Source: Blumeriella jaapii (taxonomy: Eukaryota; Ascomycota; Leotiomycetes; Helotiales; Drepanopezizaceae). Taken from it: a DNA stretch of 64,000 nucleotides. The stretch is taken from assembly GCA_009599575.1 (NCBI GenBank), contig VWND01000009.1:372001-436000 (forward strand). The letters are read 5' to 3'. This document shows positions 34,478 to 44,774 of the stretch, piece after piece (within the stretch, counting starts at the first letter, position 1; every line of letters begins with the position of its first letter). A program made the position numbers and the translations under genes. The notes beneath the pieces are model-generated. The model did no database searches, was not told where the DNA came from, and saw only the letters and a list, made by a program, of their open reading frames with translations.

Positions 34478-34856
34478 CGAAGGCAGAATTAAATAACTGG
34501 CTGATCAACGCATTCAATGGTGAATGGATCCAAACGGACCATCCTTCTCCTGTGCACAGACATTCTCCATTAGGGAACAACAAAAGATAAGTGGGCATAG
34601 TCACAATGGGTCTTACTTTCAGGGCACAGCACTCGGAGCTTAAATAATAAAAACATTCGTTCAGGCCAAAGACTATTCCACACATGCGTTCCAGTAAAAC
34701 AAAACTAGTGCAGCCGCCAACTTTACAGATACGATGCTCGCTCGCAAAAAACCAATAACTGTACCGCTCAATTCTTCTTTCTTTTCTGTTTCTTTTTCTG
34801 TTCCGTCGGCATTGCTTCTCTTCGATTCCGCGATTTCAATCTGTCCTTCACGAATC
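34478..34856. other. Convergent intergenic region
   Basis: 379 bases between the ends of two converging genes; probably both 3' UTRs. No repeat or RNA gene seen. Confidence 0.6.
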
Positions 34857-36422
34857 TCACGCCGACAAGTCTACGGCTCCCTCGAGACACGTCCCGTCGA
34901 ACGTCATCTTAGAGACTCGCTTCATGTCTGGCAGCGCATGACTCCTCTCCGTTCCCTCTGGTAGCTTTACGATCCCTTGCAGCTTGCTCTCGGTCTCGGC
35001 GTGCGAACTGTAGCTGTTCCACAAGCCTACGGTGCTGATGCGTCCGGACATCTGCCCCTTCCGTGCGCCGCCGCGGTGCAAGTTCACCTCCAGCTCGTTC
35101 GTGTCGAGCTTTGCAGTTTCTGCTTGTGCTGTCACGGTCTTCGACGCGGCTGTGTCGAACTCCATCGAAAATCTCGAGAGTTCTGAGGTGCCGGTCGTCT
35201 TGGGGAAGGATGGGGTGGTGGTGACGGCGGGGACCGTAAGGAAGAGTTCTTTGCTCGCGGTGTGGACCACTGGGCGGTGTTTTGCCCGTGCTGTCTCTGC
35301 GTTTTTCCAGGCCTCGTGGGCCTCTCTCCTCCGCTCAAGCTCAGCTTCTGTGGGTACTGTTGTCGGGGCCGCTGGGGGCAAGAACAGTTCCTTGCTTGCT
35401 GAGTGAACCAGCAGCTGCTGTCCCTTAAGCAGATTGTCCCAAGCCTCCGCGGCTTTCCTCCTTCTCTCTTCGTCGACCGCCGTCTCTACTTTGCTCCAGA
35501 CCTCGGCCGCCTTTCTTCGCTTTTCAGCGTCAGATGCGGTGGCTGTAGGCAGGAATAGTTCCTTGCTTTCCGCGTGGCCCAGCGGTCGTTGCTGGTTCCC
35601 TGCCGTCTGCCTCTTGTTCCAGGCCCGCTTGGCCTCTTCTCTGCGTTCGTCACCCTCGCTGATGCGGTTTGCGGCATCCTCGCCGAGAGTCTTTCGTTTG
35701 ATTTCTGAGGTTGTGAGGGTTTGCGTCCTTTGTTTGTCTTCTGCGCTAATTCTCAGGTGCTCGTCGCGGCGTTTGGTTTTCAGTCTGTGGACTCTGTCGT
35801 CCACCGAGAGCTGTCGGCCTCTGTTGTTGATCGCCTTAACGACTCGGGGCGCCTCCGGCTCTTGAGCTTTAGGCGACGGCGCCGGTGCCGTAGATGGACT
35901 AGACTGGGTTTTGATCGTGTCTGTTGTTGTACGCGGCAGGTTGGGAAGTGGTTTCCAGACCCCAGTATCACACTCGTCCCCGATTGCGAAATCCAGGCTC
36001 AGGATCTCCCGTGTGAGCGCTTTTACAGCTGCTACGTCTCGTTTGTGCTTCTGACTCGGGAGGTCTCGGCGTGCGTCTCCCAGTGCGAATCCTTTCGATG
36101 GAGCTCGGTCGAGCTGGAGATTCAACAGTGGAGTTCTGGATTTCTTCATGGACTCCCGTGGCTCGTTCGAGGCAAGGCGGTCCGGAGGCGGCGGCTTTTT
36201 GTGCGAGGACCTTCGAGTGTCTGCCTGCTGAGACCGGATAGCCCGCGTCAGGAAGCCCGACCTGCACTCGAAACACTTTCCGAGCAGCATGGTTGGCTTG
36301 CAGTCCTTGGGTAAACAAGGCGTCACGCGAGGGAAGGCACTCACGTTTGTCAGCCTGCAGGTCTTGGTCTCGGTCTCGACGTGGTTGCACCTGGAGAAGT
36401 GTGTCGTGGTGAACTGGCACAT
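34857..36422 (-). CDS. Orphan protein with three SKELFL-containing repeats
   Basis: Intronless, 521 residues from ATG 36422. The N-terminus (MCQFTTTHFSRCNHVETETK, then C-x-(n) CLPKDC and GKCFEC) carries several Cys/His that could bind one zinc, as in several fungal proteins of unknown role that begin with a His/Cys-rich leader. The middle is basic and low-complexity. Residues 255-400 hold a degenerate repeat of charged helix (RRKAAEAW, RREAHEAW, REEAKRAW) followed by a spacer and the motif H(A/T)xSKELFL at residues 283-291, 340-348 and 387-395. An extra half-unit lies around 302-320. The repeat probably forms short coiled or helical segments separated by conserved motifs. No enzymatic or known domain was recognised, and the function is unknown. 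Confidence 0.75.
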   Translation of the reverse strand: MCQFTTTHFSRCNHVETETKTCRLTNVSAFPRVTPCLPKDCKPTMLLGKCFECRSGFLTRAIRSQQADTRRSSHKKPPPPDRLASNEPRESMKKSRTPLLNLQLDRAPSKGFALGDARRDLPSQKHKRDVAAVKALTREILSLDFAIGDECDTGVWKPLPNLPRTTTDTIKTQSSPSTAPAPSPKAQEPEAPRVVKAINNRGRQLSVDDRVHRLKTKRRDEHLRISAEDKQRTQTLTTSEIKRKTLGEDAANRISEGDERREEAKRAWNKRQTAGNQQRPLGHAESKELFLPTATASDAEKRRKAAEVWSKVETAVDEERRRKAAEAWDNLLKGQQLLVHSASKELFLPPAAPTTVPTEAELERRREAHEAWKNAETARAKHRPVVHTASKELFLTVPAVTTTPSFPKTTGTSELSRFSMEFDTAASKTVTAQAETAKLDTNELEVNLHRGGARKGQMSGRISTVGLWNSYSSHAETESKLQGIVKLPEGTERSHALPDMKRVSKMTFDGTCLEGAVDLSA

Positions 36423-37104
36423 TTCGGCGATGTGCGGAAGGTGCTGGTACTGTAAATCGCGGTTAATGATGCTGCTCGGTTCGAACAGGTTGTTAGCGAA
36501 CTAGGCGATCAACGCGTAGCTGATCAACAAGAGCAAGCGAAAACCTCAGACGCTGCGATCGCGTTTATGTATGTGGGCCTACCTATGCTGTTCTGTCAAG
36601 AGGGATGGGGTTCAAATGGGAGATGCTTGGCTCGAGTTACAATGACAAAGAGTCGATCTTTGACTGATAAATGGGATTTTCCGAGGGTGTATTGTTCTCT
36701 TCGAAAGAGCGCAACTCATAGGGCTGTTCATTTTGCTTGTTGGGCGTTGTTCTTCTCCTTGTTAGGCGTTGTTCTTTTCCTTGTTGGTCCTGTTCTTGTC
36801 CTTGATGGTCCTGTTCTTTGCCTTTGTCGTTGGCTGCGGCCTCAACAACACAATCGACATTGTCCATCCAGCTCCTCGAGAAAAAGACCCTTTGTCCCCA
36901 ACACGCCCACAAAGACAGCATCACATACATCAGCCCGTCCCAGCAAAACCCCCCTGTCCGCATCAAGTTTCAACCCATCACTTTATATCTTCCTACCCGT
37001 TGTCCTCCCCTTTTCACTGCGCATTCTCTCGCTTCACTTGACGCTGGGGTCATTGTTTTTCAACCACTGCACACTCACTTCCCTACTAATCTGTCTTTCA
37101 GTCC
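36423..37104. other. Intergenic region with TTCCTTGTTGG-like short repeats
   Basis: About 680 bases between diverging genes. At 36738-36825 a short motif recurs (ccttgttaggcgttgttctt, ccttgttggtcctgttct, ccttgatggtcctgttct). It is presumably the shared promoter region; nothing further recognised. Confidence 0.55.
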
Positions 37105-37644
37105 ATGGACACCAACACCTATCTATCCCTCGCCATCATGTCAGCTCCCACGCCAGATCTAAGCTGCGCATGCACCATCTTCCTCCCTCCCTCCGCTGAC
37201 CCCCTCCGCAGTTTCCGCACGCGCCCCTGCTTCTGGGACGGTCCCCCAGCCGGCCAGGTCTTCCGCGACGCGAAGTTCAACCCGTACAACGACCGCGACC
37301 GCGATCAAAACAAAGCCGCCTCTGCACACGCTGTCCCCCAGCCCAACGGCAACAACGACGGGCAGTTCCTCGACCACGCGGAGATCGCGGCGCTGCAAGG
37401 CGTCCCTGTCGCCCCTGCTGGCGTGCCCGCGCCGCCGGCGACGCACCGCACCTTCGAGCAGGAGTTCCTGGAGGGGTTCGTGGGCGTTGTGCTTTTGGTG
37501 GCTGGGGGCGCGGCTGCGTGGGTGCTGCGTGGGTGGGGACCGAGGCTGGTCGTGCTGCTCGTGATGGGCTTCATCTCTCGGTCGTGGGCCTGGCGTCTGG
37601 GAGGCGGTGGGTGGAGGCCGAGGGGGATGTTGGAATGTAAGTGA
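37105..37644 (+). CDS. Small predicted membrane protein, function unknown
   Basis: 179 residues from ATG 37105 (or 168 from 37138, MSAPTPDL). The N-terminal half is polar with several Cys and Pro; a run of acidic and basic residues follows (YNDRDRDQNKA). The C-terminal part has two closely spaced hydrophobic stretches (FVGVVLLVAGGAAAWVL and LVVLLVMGFISRSWAW), so it is probably membrane-anchored. I recognise no family. A GTAAGT sequence overlaps the stop region (37638 onward), so a 3' intron and further exon cannot be excluded. Support comes from the GC-rich coding texture and the hydrophobic pattern only. Confidence 0.5.
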   Translation: MDTNTYLSLAIMSAPTPDLSCACTIFLPPSADPLRSFRTRPCFWDGPPAGQVFRDAKFNPYNDRDRDQNKAASAHAVPQPNGNNDGQFLDHAEIAALQGVPVAPAGVPAPPATHRTFEQEFLEGFVGVVLLVAGGAAAWVLRGWGPRLVVLLVMGFISRSWAWRLGGGGWRPRGMLECK

Positions 37645-38255
37645 TATTTCTTATTCTCAAGCTGGTGCGCATGCCCGTTTTTTTGAGGGCGTTTCTCCAT
37701 CTCCTCATTCTGCTTTTCTCTCTCTTTCTTCTTGGTTGTGATGGCTGGTACATGTGAGGTGGGTGAGTGTAATGAGTGTGGTGTTTTGGTTTGGAAATCC
37801 TGAACGTTGAAAGGGGAAGTTTGCCTCTCGCTTAACTCAGAAGGGGTTGTTGGGGTTGGGGGGGAAGGATTCCGCTTCGCTTAAAGTCCTCGTCGCTACA
37901 GTTAGTATGTTTTGGTTCGATGGCCACGAACGAAGTGAGGAACAGACGTCAATCCCAAGATAGGTAGCTGCGGCCATGCTGTGCTGTGTTGTGCTGTGCT
38001 GTGCTTGGATAGATAGGCCCTGGGTGTTCGTTCTATCCACACTGGAAAAGCCAAGCATCATCCCATGCTCACGTGAAGCTTGCAGATGGCCGGACCTCCT
38101 CGACTCGACTCGATGATTTCGTACCGCACTTCGAAAAGACGAACGCAGCGGTCTGGTCCCCTTCTCCGTCTCTTTCTCTGTCTCCTACACCCAGACCGAC
38201 GCTTTCTCGTTTTCGGAACAGGAACGAAAGGTTTGCGGGAAGTGGTGCCCAGATG

Positions 38256-38277
38256 GGGGGGGGGGGGGGGGGGGGGG
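38256..38277. repeat. Poly-G homopolymer
   Basis: Uninterrupted G run of more than 20 bases, followed by a TGCAGTGCAG repeat. The run could form a G-quadruplex, and its exact length in the assembly should not be trusted. Confidence 0.9.
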
Positions 38278-38739
38278 TGCACGTTCAGCACAGTGCAGTG
38301 CAGTGCAGTAATGTTTGGAAAAGCAGGAAGGGAGAAGAGTACGTGTTTATCGGTTCTGGAATTAGAGGGTTTCCAACCAGGCTAACATATACATACATAT
38401 TGTAAATAATTTTTACATTTTATGGTCCTCGAAATCAGTTCTGCTAACGTGCATATGTCGTACGCTTTGTGAAACTGCGTACCTATGCAACGAAGAAAAA
38501 AAAAACAAAAGAAAGAAAGAAAGAAAAGAGACACGTGTGATAGAGAGCTACCTCCGGCGACGTCCGTACCGCATATACATACATACATAGGAAGGGCGTC
38601 CTCTGGACCAGCGGCCGACGAGCGGAAGGGAGGGCCGAGGAAGTACCACGATGGCGTGAGGGGAGACTTGGAGAGAGAACGGCACACGGTGCTTGCATCC
38701 GAGGCTTTCAAGTATCCGTTTACCAACCACTTAGGAATG

Positions 38740-38990
38740 AAGAGGAGGAGAAGGAAGAAGGAGAAGAAGAAGAAGGAGAAGAAGGAGGAGAAGAAGAAGG
38801 AGAAGAAGAAGGAGAAGAAGAAGAGAGAAGAAGAAGGAGAAGAAGAAGAAGGAGAAGAAGGAGGAGAAGAAGAAGGAGAAGAAGAAGGAGAAGAAGAAGG
38901 AGAAGAAGAAGGAAGAGAAGAAGAAGAAGAGAAGAAGAAGAAGGAGAAGAAGGAGAAGAAGAAGGAGAAGAAGGAGAACAGAAAAGCGCC
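38740..38990. repeat. GAA/GGA polypurine microsatellite
   Basis: About 250 bases of almost pure purine on the plus strand, built from AAG, GAA and GGA units. It gives artefactual Glu/Lys and Phe/Leu/Ser frames on the two strands. Confidence 0.95.
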
Positions 38991-39190
38991 CGCCGCGTAG
39001 AGGATGCAGCATCGTTGAACATCGTGGGTTCGCTTCGGATCGAAAGCCCTCATCTCATAGACATACATTTATACATTCATACATACGTGCGTATCTACGT
39101 ATACATATAAGTACATATATACATACATCCATCCATCCACACACGCATCTATAACAAACAGCAAGCCATCTACAACAAACAGCAAGCCAT

Positions 39191-40053
39191 CTACAACAGC
39201 GCCACAGCCATTCCCAGCAGCGCCAGCACGCCTCCAGACCCCAGCGCGACGCGCACGCTCCCCGCGGCACTCGTCGGCGCCATCGTCGGCGGCGTCGTCG
39301 TCGTCGTCGTGTTCGCAGCCGGCGTGCGGCTTGCCGAGGGGCTGCTGCTTGCCGTCGTGGACGCGGACGCGGACGTGTGCGACGCCGTCGCCGTAGACGC
39401 AGACGAGGTCGAGGAAGAGGCCGGCGCGGACACGGTGTTGGTGGAGATGAGGTCGAACTGGCTGGAGTAGTTGACGATGGCGGGGTTGCCGTCGTCGACG
39501 ATCTGGAAGGCGTAGCCGGAGCCGGCGACGAGGGAGGTGGGGGGGGTCCTGTTGGGCGGGGGACGCGTTAGCCGGTTCTCTTTTCGCTGCATAGATCTCG
39601 CTCTCTTTTTCTTCTTCTTCTTCTTCTTCTTCTTCTTGGTTGGTGGTCTCTTGTTTCCGCCATCTCTATTTGTCCTTAACCCCCCCTCTCTCTCTCCCTC
39701 TCTTTCCAAGAATGAACAATCCCATCGAATCCCCCATCTATCTATCCCACGCGGCAAAAGCTCGCATTCCCTCACGCCCCCCCCCAGAGCCGAAGACGCA
39801 CCCGAGAGACTCACCAGAGATAGGAGCCGCTGTTCGGCACGCGGGCGGCGATGGTCTGCGTCGTGGCCAGGTCCTTGCTGTCGCCCTGGCGCAGCACCAG
39901 CGTCACGGTGTCCTGGGTGCCCGTCGACGGGACCCAGGTGATGTTGAAGGGCGTGCCCGCCGTGACGCTCGTGAGCGTCGTGAAGGAGAAGGCGTTCTGC
40001 GCGCGGGCGAGGGCCGCGCCGACGAGGACGAGGACCGGGGACGAGAAGCGCAT
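39191..40053 (-). CDS. Kre9/Knh1-domain GPI-anchored Ser/Thr-rich protein
   Basis: Two exons, 40053-39815 and 39548-39191, with a 266-nt intron (GTGAGT donor, CAACAG acceptor) give 198 residues. A signal peptide (MRFSSPVLVLVGAALARAQ) is followed by the Kre9/Knh1-type beta-rich domain: AGTPFNITWVPSTGTQDTVTLVLRQG, then a segment with AARVPNSGSYLW and AYAFQIVDDGN-like ends. A long Ser/Thr-Ala region follows, typical of O-mannosylated stalks, then a C-terminal hydrophobic tail (VALGSGGVLALLGMAVALL) that fits a GPI signal. Yeast Kre9 and Knh1 affect cell-wall beta-1,6-glucan; the fungal GPI members are wall or plasma-membrane proteins whose exact role is unclear. A paralogue lies about 2 kb upstream on the same strand. 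Confidence 0.87.
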
Positions 40054-42077
40054 TTGGGCGGTCGGGCTGGGATGTGACGATTCTGTGGCTTGGTGGATGG
40101 TGGGGGGATGGGTTTGTTTTCTCCTTGGGTGCGGGATGTGGTGAATCTGGTGAGTTGGTGAAGGTAGGTAGGTAGTGTTGTGAGAAGTGATGGAGCACCA
40201 AGAGAGAATGACAAGAACAGCACGGAGATGGGTAGGTAGGTAGGTAGCTAGATAGGTAGGTACCTAGGTAGGTAGGAACAGCTAAACGAAGGTATGTGTA
40301 CCGGGGACGTGAAGAAGGAATGAAAGAAAGAATGTAGAAATATCTCTCTCTCAGATATCCCCAATATCAAATCTCGCCCTAACAAACACCCCCCTTGGAG
40401 ACAGGGATGAGAAGCTCATCTGCTGCAACCGAGATAGGCAGCTACAGCGCCGCTCTGTCGAACACAGCGCCGCTTTGGCCCCTACTATAGAACAGAAGCC
40501 GTGTACTATAGCAGCTACTACTACTACTACTACTACTACGGTACAGTACATATATAGCAACTCCCTCATTTTACTGTACCTTCACCGAGGGAGCAAACCG
40601 GCGTTGCGCTCGCGGGCGGGGACGAGCGTCGCAAAAGCCGGAGGCGCGATTAGAGTTAGCGGGGATGAGGGCACGAAGTAAATAAACAACGTCGTCAAAG
40701 ACGCGCAGCGCAGATCCTGGCCGAGCTCAGCAGATTGCCGCATCTGGAATGCGGAGTAGTCCCGATCAAGCACGCGATGTACCACATGAGACGACACGAC
40801 AGATGGAGGACGACACCGAGAAAGAAAAAAAAAAAAGAGAGAAGAAAAAAAGAGAAGAAACTGTACACCTATACCAGAGACAAGAAGGCTAGCTAGCTGG
40901 CCTGGCCGTAGCAGCGTTCCGCGGATCGCAAAACACATGATGCGTTTGTAACCTTTCACACATCGAAATTAAGCCGTGTACCCCGGGCGTTGGATGATGG
41001 ACGTACCGTACTGTACAGGATTGTACGTACTGTATAAGAAGTCGATCATCGTGGTCAATGTTGTGATTCAGGTACCGAGAATGCACGCCTGCCGCACTGG
41101 TGCGTGCGTGCACACAGCCAATCTCGGCCACCGGCTGCTGTGCTACATACTGTACATGTGTACATGTGTACAGCTGTATGTACGGTATATACTATACATA
41201 CATACTGTAACTATGCATACTATACATACTATACATACTATACAACTATACAACTATACAACTGTACATACTGTATATACATCCTCGATTCCAACCAAGC
41301 AGCAGCAGCCCGAGAAGCGCGTGCGTGTGCAAAAGGTAAGTTTGTCGACCCATCTTCTACAGGACAGTACATACTTCCCACTTGATTCCACATTCCAATT
41401 CCAATTCCAAGCCCGATCAAATGCTACACCACACACAATGCTATAGTACCTGTCCCACCCTGCTATGAACTTCTATCCATCCTTCTTAGCTTGTCACGTG
41501 GAAGTCCGATCTGGGCTGTGTCTGAATCCTCCACCACCCCCCTCCGGCCATTTCTCCACGAAATGACAATTTGGGGAGGCGTTAAATCGGCAGGTCAGTC
41601 AGGTATTTATTTACGATTAGCCATGTAGCCATGTGTGCGGGTGGGAGAAGTGTTTTGGTTGTTTCATCACTGTTCTTCTCATTCAAGTGGTATTAGTACA
41701 CCTCATCCAGACCCATGTAACATCAGAACACGAGCAAGCAACGATTCTTGACATTTTTCGTGAGCTATCTACACCGATCCGACGGAACCGATAACCACAA
41801 GATACAACCATGCACATCAATATTCTAAAAGAAACAAAAAAAGTAGAAAAAGCCCGCATACGCAAAGCTAGAGCACACAGCTTGCACAGGCGCCGCCTTG
41901 GTGTTGCGTGCAATGAAAAGAAGAAACATCATAACCCGAGAAGATCCCTCCCCATGCTTAGGTTCCGCTCATTATTAATTAGGGAGTAGTCTGAAAGTGA
42001 ACAATCATCACATGTGACGACCTTGAAATCAGAGGAGCTCGAGTAATGACAGTCGAACACGTGCGTCAAGGTAAGGC
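40054..42077. other. Intergenic region with GTAC-rich and TACT repeats
   Basis: About 2 kb between two same-strand paralogues. It contains GTAG/TAGG runs (40165-40275), a CTACTACTAC run (40514-40539), and dense GTACATACTGTACATG-like and ACTATACATACT repeats (41000-41280). It is probably the promoter region of the 39-40 kb gene and the 3' side of the 42 kb gene. No RNA gene or coding sequence was recognised. Confidence 0.6.
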
Positions 42078-42848
42078 TTAGTTGAGAGTCATGAGGGCAG
42101 CGAAGGCCATAAGCACAAATGCGAGAGGGCTCGCAATGCCACTGGCCGAGCTGGTGTTAGGAGCATCGGTGTCTGACGAGTTGTCGTTGCCGTTGTCGGC
42201 ACCTGTGGGGTTGGGGCTCGCAGAGGTGCGCGATCCGGTGGCCGTTCCAGAGTGTCCTGCTTCACATTAACCGAGGTTCCCAGCAGAAGGATGTGCGACT
42301 TACGGGTTCGAGACAAGGTAGCGTTGCCCGTGGCAGCAGGGTGGGAGCCCGTTCCGGTGATGGAGGCAGTCGCGTTTCCGGTGCTGTAAGGCGCAGGTAG
42401 GGGAGAAACGGGTGGGGTGATGGCCGGCGTGGGATACGGAGTGGGAGAGCTGGGGACGGCAGGCGACCCAGTTCCTCCCGTGATGGGGAATTGGATGCTG
42501 TAGTTGGGCACGTCCGAGGCGTCCTCGATCTCAATCGCGTATTGGCCTTCGGGGAGAGTGCTCGCGGGCGTCCAGGTAAAGCTGGTGCCGGTTTGTGCCT
42601 CTGCACCACGTCAACACCGCTCGCATGCGCTTCTCCCAGGTCACTCACCAGCAATCACGCTGACCTCTTCCAAATCGGTCGCCGGGCCATTCTTCAAGGT
42701 GAGCTTGACAGGTCCGGTCGCGCCGGTCCACGTGATATCCAAGGGCTTGCCCGCCGCGACCCCAACGAAGGACGCAGCGGTGTTGGTGAGCTCGACGGCG
42801 TTGACGAGCGAACGTCGTCGCGGCGACCACGGCAAGGGAGAACTGCAT
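42078..42848 (-). CDS. Kre9/Knh1-domain GPI protein, paralogue with 5' frame break
   Basis: Three exons (42848-42649, 42600-42304, 42256-42078) with short introns of 48 and 47 nt. The domain reads VGVAAGKPLDITWTGATG, VKLTLKNGPATDLEEVSVIA, then TGTSFTWTPASTLPEGQYAIEIED, and VPNYSIQFPITGG; a Pro/Thr-rich stalk and a hydrophobic GPI-type tail (GIASPLAFVLMAFAALMTLN) follow. The start is uncertain: the obvious signal peptide (MQFSLAVVAATT, ATG 42848) and the mature domain (LVNAVELTNTAAS) are in different frames, one base apart, and the mature frame has no ATG of its own. The spliced total is one base beyond a multiple of three. It may be an assembly indel or a real disruption; otherwise the domain is intact. 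It parallels the gene at 39.2-40.1 kb. Confidence 0.72.
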
Positions 42849-43889
42849 TTTGAAGCGGACTGCGGCTTGTACGAGTCGAGAAAGAAGGCGAGAAGGGAGA
42901 TTCTGTCGCACAGCAGGTCGCATTAGCCGCGAGGGTCGCACCGAAATCGAGGAGACCAGGCCGAGCGAGCCGATTGGGCTGGGAGCATGGGAAAAGGCGA
43001 CTGGAAGGGAGGACTTACATGAGGAGGAGGAGAGGAGGAGGAGGAGGAGGAAAGTGAAGCAAGTGAAGAGTGAACGGGTGATGACAACGAGTGTGTGTGA
43101 GAGTGTTGGAGGTTGGCGGTTGACGGTTGACGTTGAAGGTTGAAGGTTGGAGGTTGAAGAGAGGAAAGGGAGGTCGAGGAGAGAAGAATTTGTAAAGAAA
43201 GGGACAGAACCACTCCACCTTAGCTCCAAATGACAATTCGCGCCAAGGATGGGGTCAGGCCAGGGGCAGTTCGGGGCTGGCGGTGATCTGATTGGCTGCA
43301 GAAGCCAGAAGCTTCGAGATCTATGCCCGATCGAGACTAGTCCCCCATCGGCGGGACATCGGGAGGTCAAATGGCCGTATATACGAAGAAACACTGGTCA
43401 TCGTATGCGTTGTTGACTTTACACCCATACATACAGTATGCCTTGCGCTTATCACCACGCACATCTTTCGATGGGCCGCTGGATGGGATTACTCTGTACA
43501 TACATACTGTACATACTGTACTGTACAATCAATGGATGATATGGTGTTGTGTGTGGAAAGGGGTTGTCCTTCTCCTAACACCGTCGATACACACAGCACA
43601 GTCCAATGTCACTTCTCACCCACTCTACATCGTACCGTACGCACAGGACCAGGAGATGTCGACCGGCCAATTTGGGATGCTCTGACCGGGGCACGTATCG
43701 CATCTTCTCGAATAGATGACCGTACTCCGTGCCGCGGACAGGACCGTACCACTCGGTGGCCTCGGCTGAGTCGGACTTGGAACCAACAGGAGGTACCTAG
43801 AGGTACAGTACACAGTATTGTACACAGTATTGTACACAGTCCTGTACACAGTCCTGTACTGTAGCATGTCTGCCATGAACGGTACAGTA
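42849..43889. other. Intergenic region before the Tc1 element
   Basis: About 1 kb: the promoter side of the Kre9/Knh1 paralogue, then GTACTGTAC-rich sequence (43430-43525 and 43803-43889), including near-tandem acagtattgtacacagtattgtacac units. The Tc1 element inserted directly into such a palindromic run. Open frames here have no protein features. Confidence 0.6.
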
Positions 43890-43990
43890 CAGTAGGGTGC
43901 AAAAAGTCTCTGCACCCCCCCCCTGGGAAGCCAAGGAAGCCAAGGCAGTTGTAAAACAGCCAAGGCAGATTTTAATAATTAAGGTTTAAT
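43890..43990. repeat. Left terminal inverted repeat of the Tc1 element
   Basis: Starts CAGTAGGGTGCAAAAAGTC, with a C run (about 43914-43922) and AGCCAAGGCAG units; mirrors the right end with minor differences. Confidence 0.85.
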
Positions 43991-44017
43991 TATTAAAAAT
44001 TTTCATTCAGCTGAATT

Positions 44018-44567
44018 CTAGTATTTGGTATACCATCCTTTGGCTTCAATAACCGCGTTCACGCGATTTTCCATCGTAGTAGCTAATCGATACAAAATCC
44101 CAATATTAATACTATGCCACGCTTCCTGTGCCTTTTGAAAAGTATAAGCCTGATATCGAATAGCCCATCGGAGTCGAGCATCGGCGTGTGCTTGTGTAAT
44201 CGAAGGTCGTTTTTTTTTTTGCATCCATTCCTATTTATCCATTGATCGAAAAAGGCTTTGTATACAACGTTTTTTAGAATCGTTATCGATTTCGTATAAT
44301 AAATCGCGTATTTTAATATGCGGATTCGAATGTGCGATAGTATCGTATGCAAAATCTCGTTGTTCTTCCGTTAAAGCGCGAGGTCTTCCGGTGCGTGGTT
44401 TGGACGTAAAAATCGGTCGTATCAAAAGGATACGTTTTAATTGTAAAACGTATTGTTGAAAGCGGAATATGCGGATATTTTCGATAAATACGACCGGCAG
44501 ACCATTGTTCAGACGATAATTCGATAATGCGTTCCCGCCATTGGGGAGTCAATTCAGTTCGAGGCAT
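44018..44567 (-). pseudogene. Tc1-like transposase remnant lacking DDE core
   Basis: Starts at ATG 44567 (MPRTELTPQWRERIIEL), the usual N-terminal HTH of fungal Tc1 transposases. One frame shift later, GRPRALTEEQRDFAYDTI and a second HTH-like region appear, then KRPSITQAHADARLRWAIRY, the segment that normally precedes the first catalytic Asp. The frame then jumps to the C-terminal signature NRVNAVIEAKGWYTKY and stops at 44018. About 200 residues holding all three catalytic acids are absent, and there are stop codons and a frame break, so it makes no active transposase. Confidence 0.85.
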
Positions 44568-44667
44568 TGTGTTGTATTGTAAATAATGTAAAAGAGTACG
44601 TGTCATGAATACAATTAAGAAACAATCAGAATAGAAGACACGTATTGCAATTGAATATAAAAATTTT

Positions 44668-44772
44668 AATAATATAAACCTTAATTTATTAAAATCTGCC
44701 TTGGCTGTTTTACTACTACCTTGGCTACCTTGGCTGCAAGGGGGGGGTGCAGAGACTTTTTGCACCCTACTG
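44668..44772. repeat. Right terminal inverted repeat of the Tc1 element
   Basis: Inverted counterpart of the left end: TTAATAA-type block, GCCTTGGCTG, TACCTTGGCTGC, a G run, then GACTTTTTGCACCCTACTG ending at 44772. Confidence 0.85.
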
Positions 44773-44774
44773 TA

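Larger units (their letters stand above)
37645..39190. other. Intergenic region with poly-G and GAA/GGA tracts
   Basis: About 1.5 kb without a supported gene. It contains a poly-G run and a purine-only microsatellite (annotated separately), a TGCAGTGCAG repeat near 38290-38310, and ACATACAT repeats (39060-39130). Long open frames across the purine tract are repeat artefacts. Confidence 0.65.
43890..44772. mobile_element. Internally deleted Tc1/mariner element
   Basis: Both ends start CAGTAGGGTGCAAAAAGTC and are inverted; the inverted repeats continue through a GGCAGATTTTAATA block for about 100 bases on each side, with small differences. The flanking TA on either side (43888-43889, 44773-44774) fits Tc1/mariner TA target-site duplication. 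The 883-bp length is far below that of an autonomous element. The internal sequence encodes an N-terminal transposase segment and a C-terminal end on the minus strand, but the DDE core is missing. It could be mobilised only by a transposase acting in trans. Confidence 0.9.

Noticed and set aside
38485..39022. Glu/Lys-rich and Leu/Ser-rich open frames
   Set aside because: Products of the GAA/GGA purine tract; every frame is open for the same reason.
44083..44425. Separate small genes inside the Tc1 element
   Set aside because: They are frame-shifted pieces of one transposase remnant.
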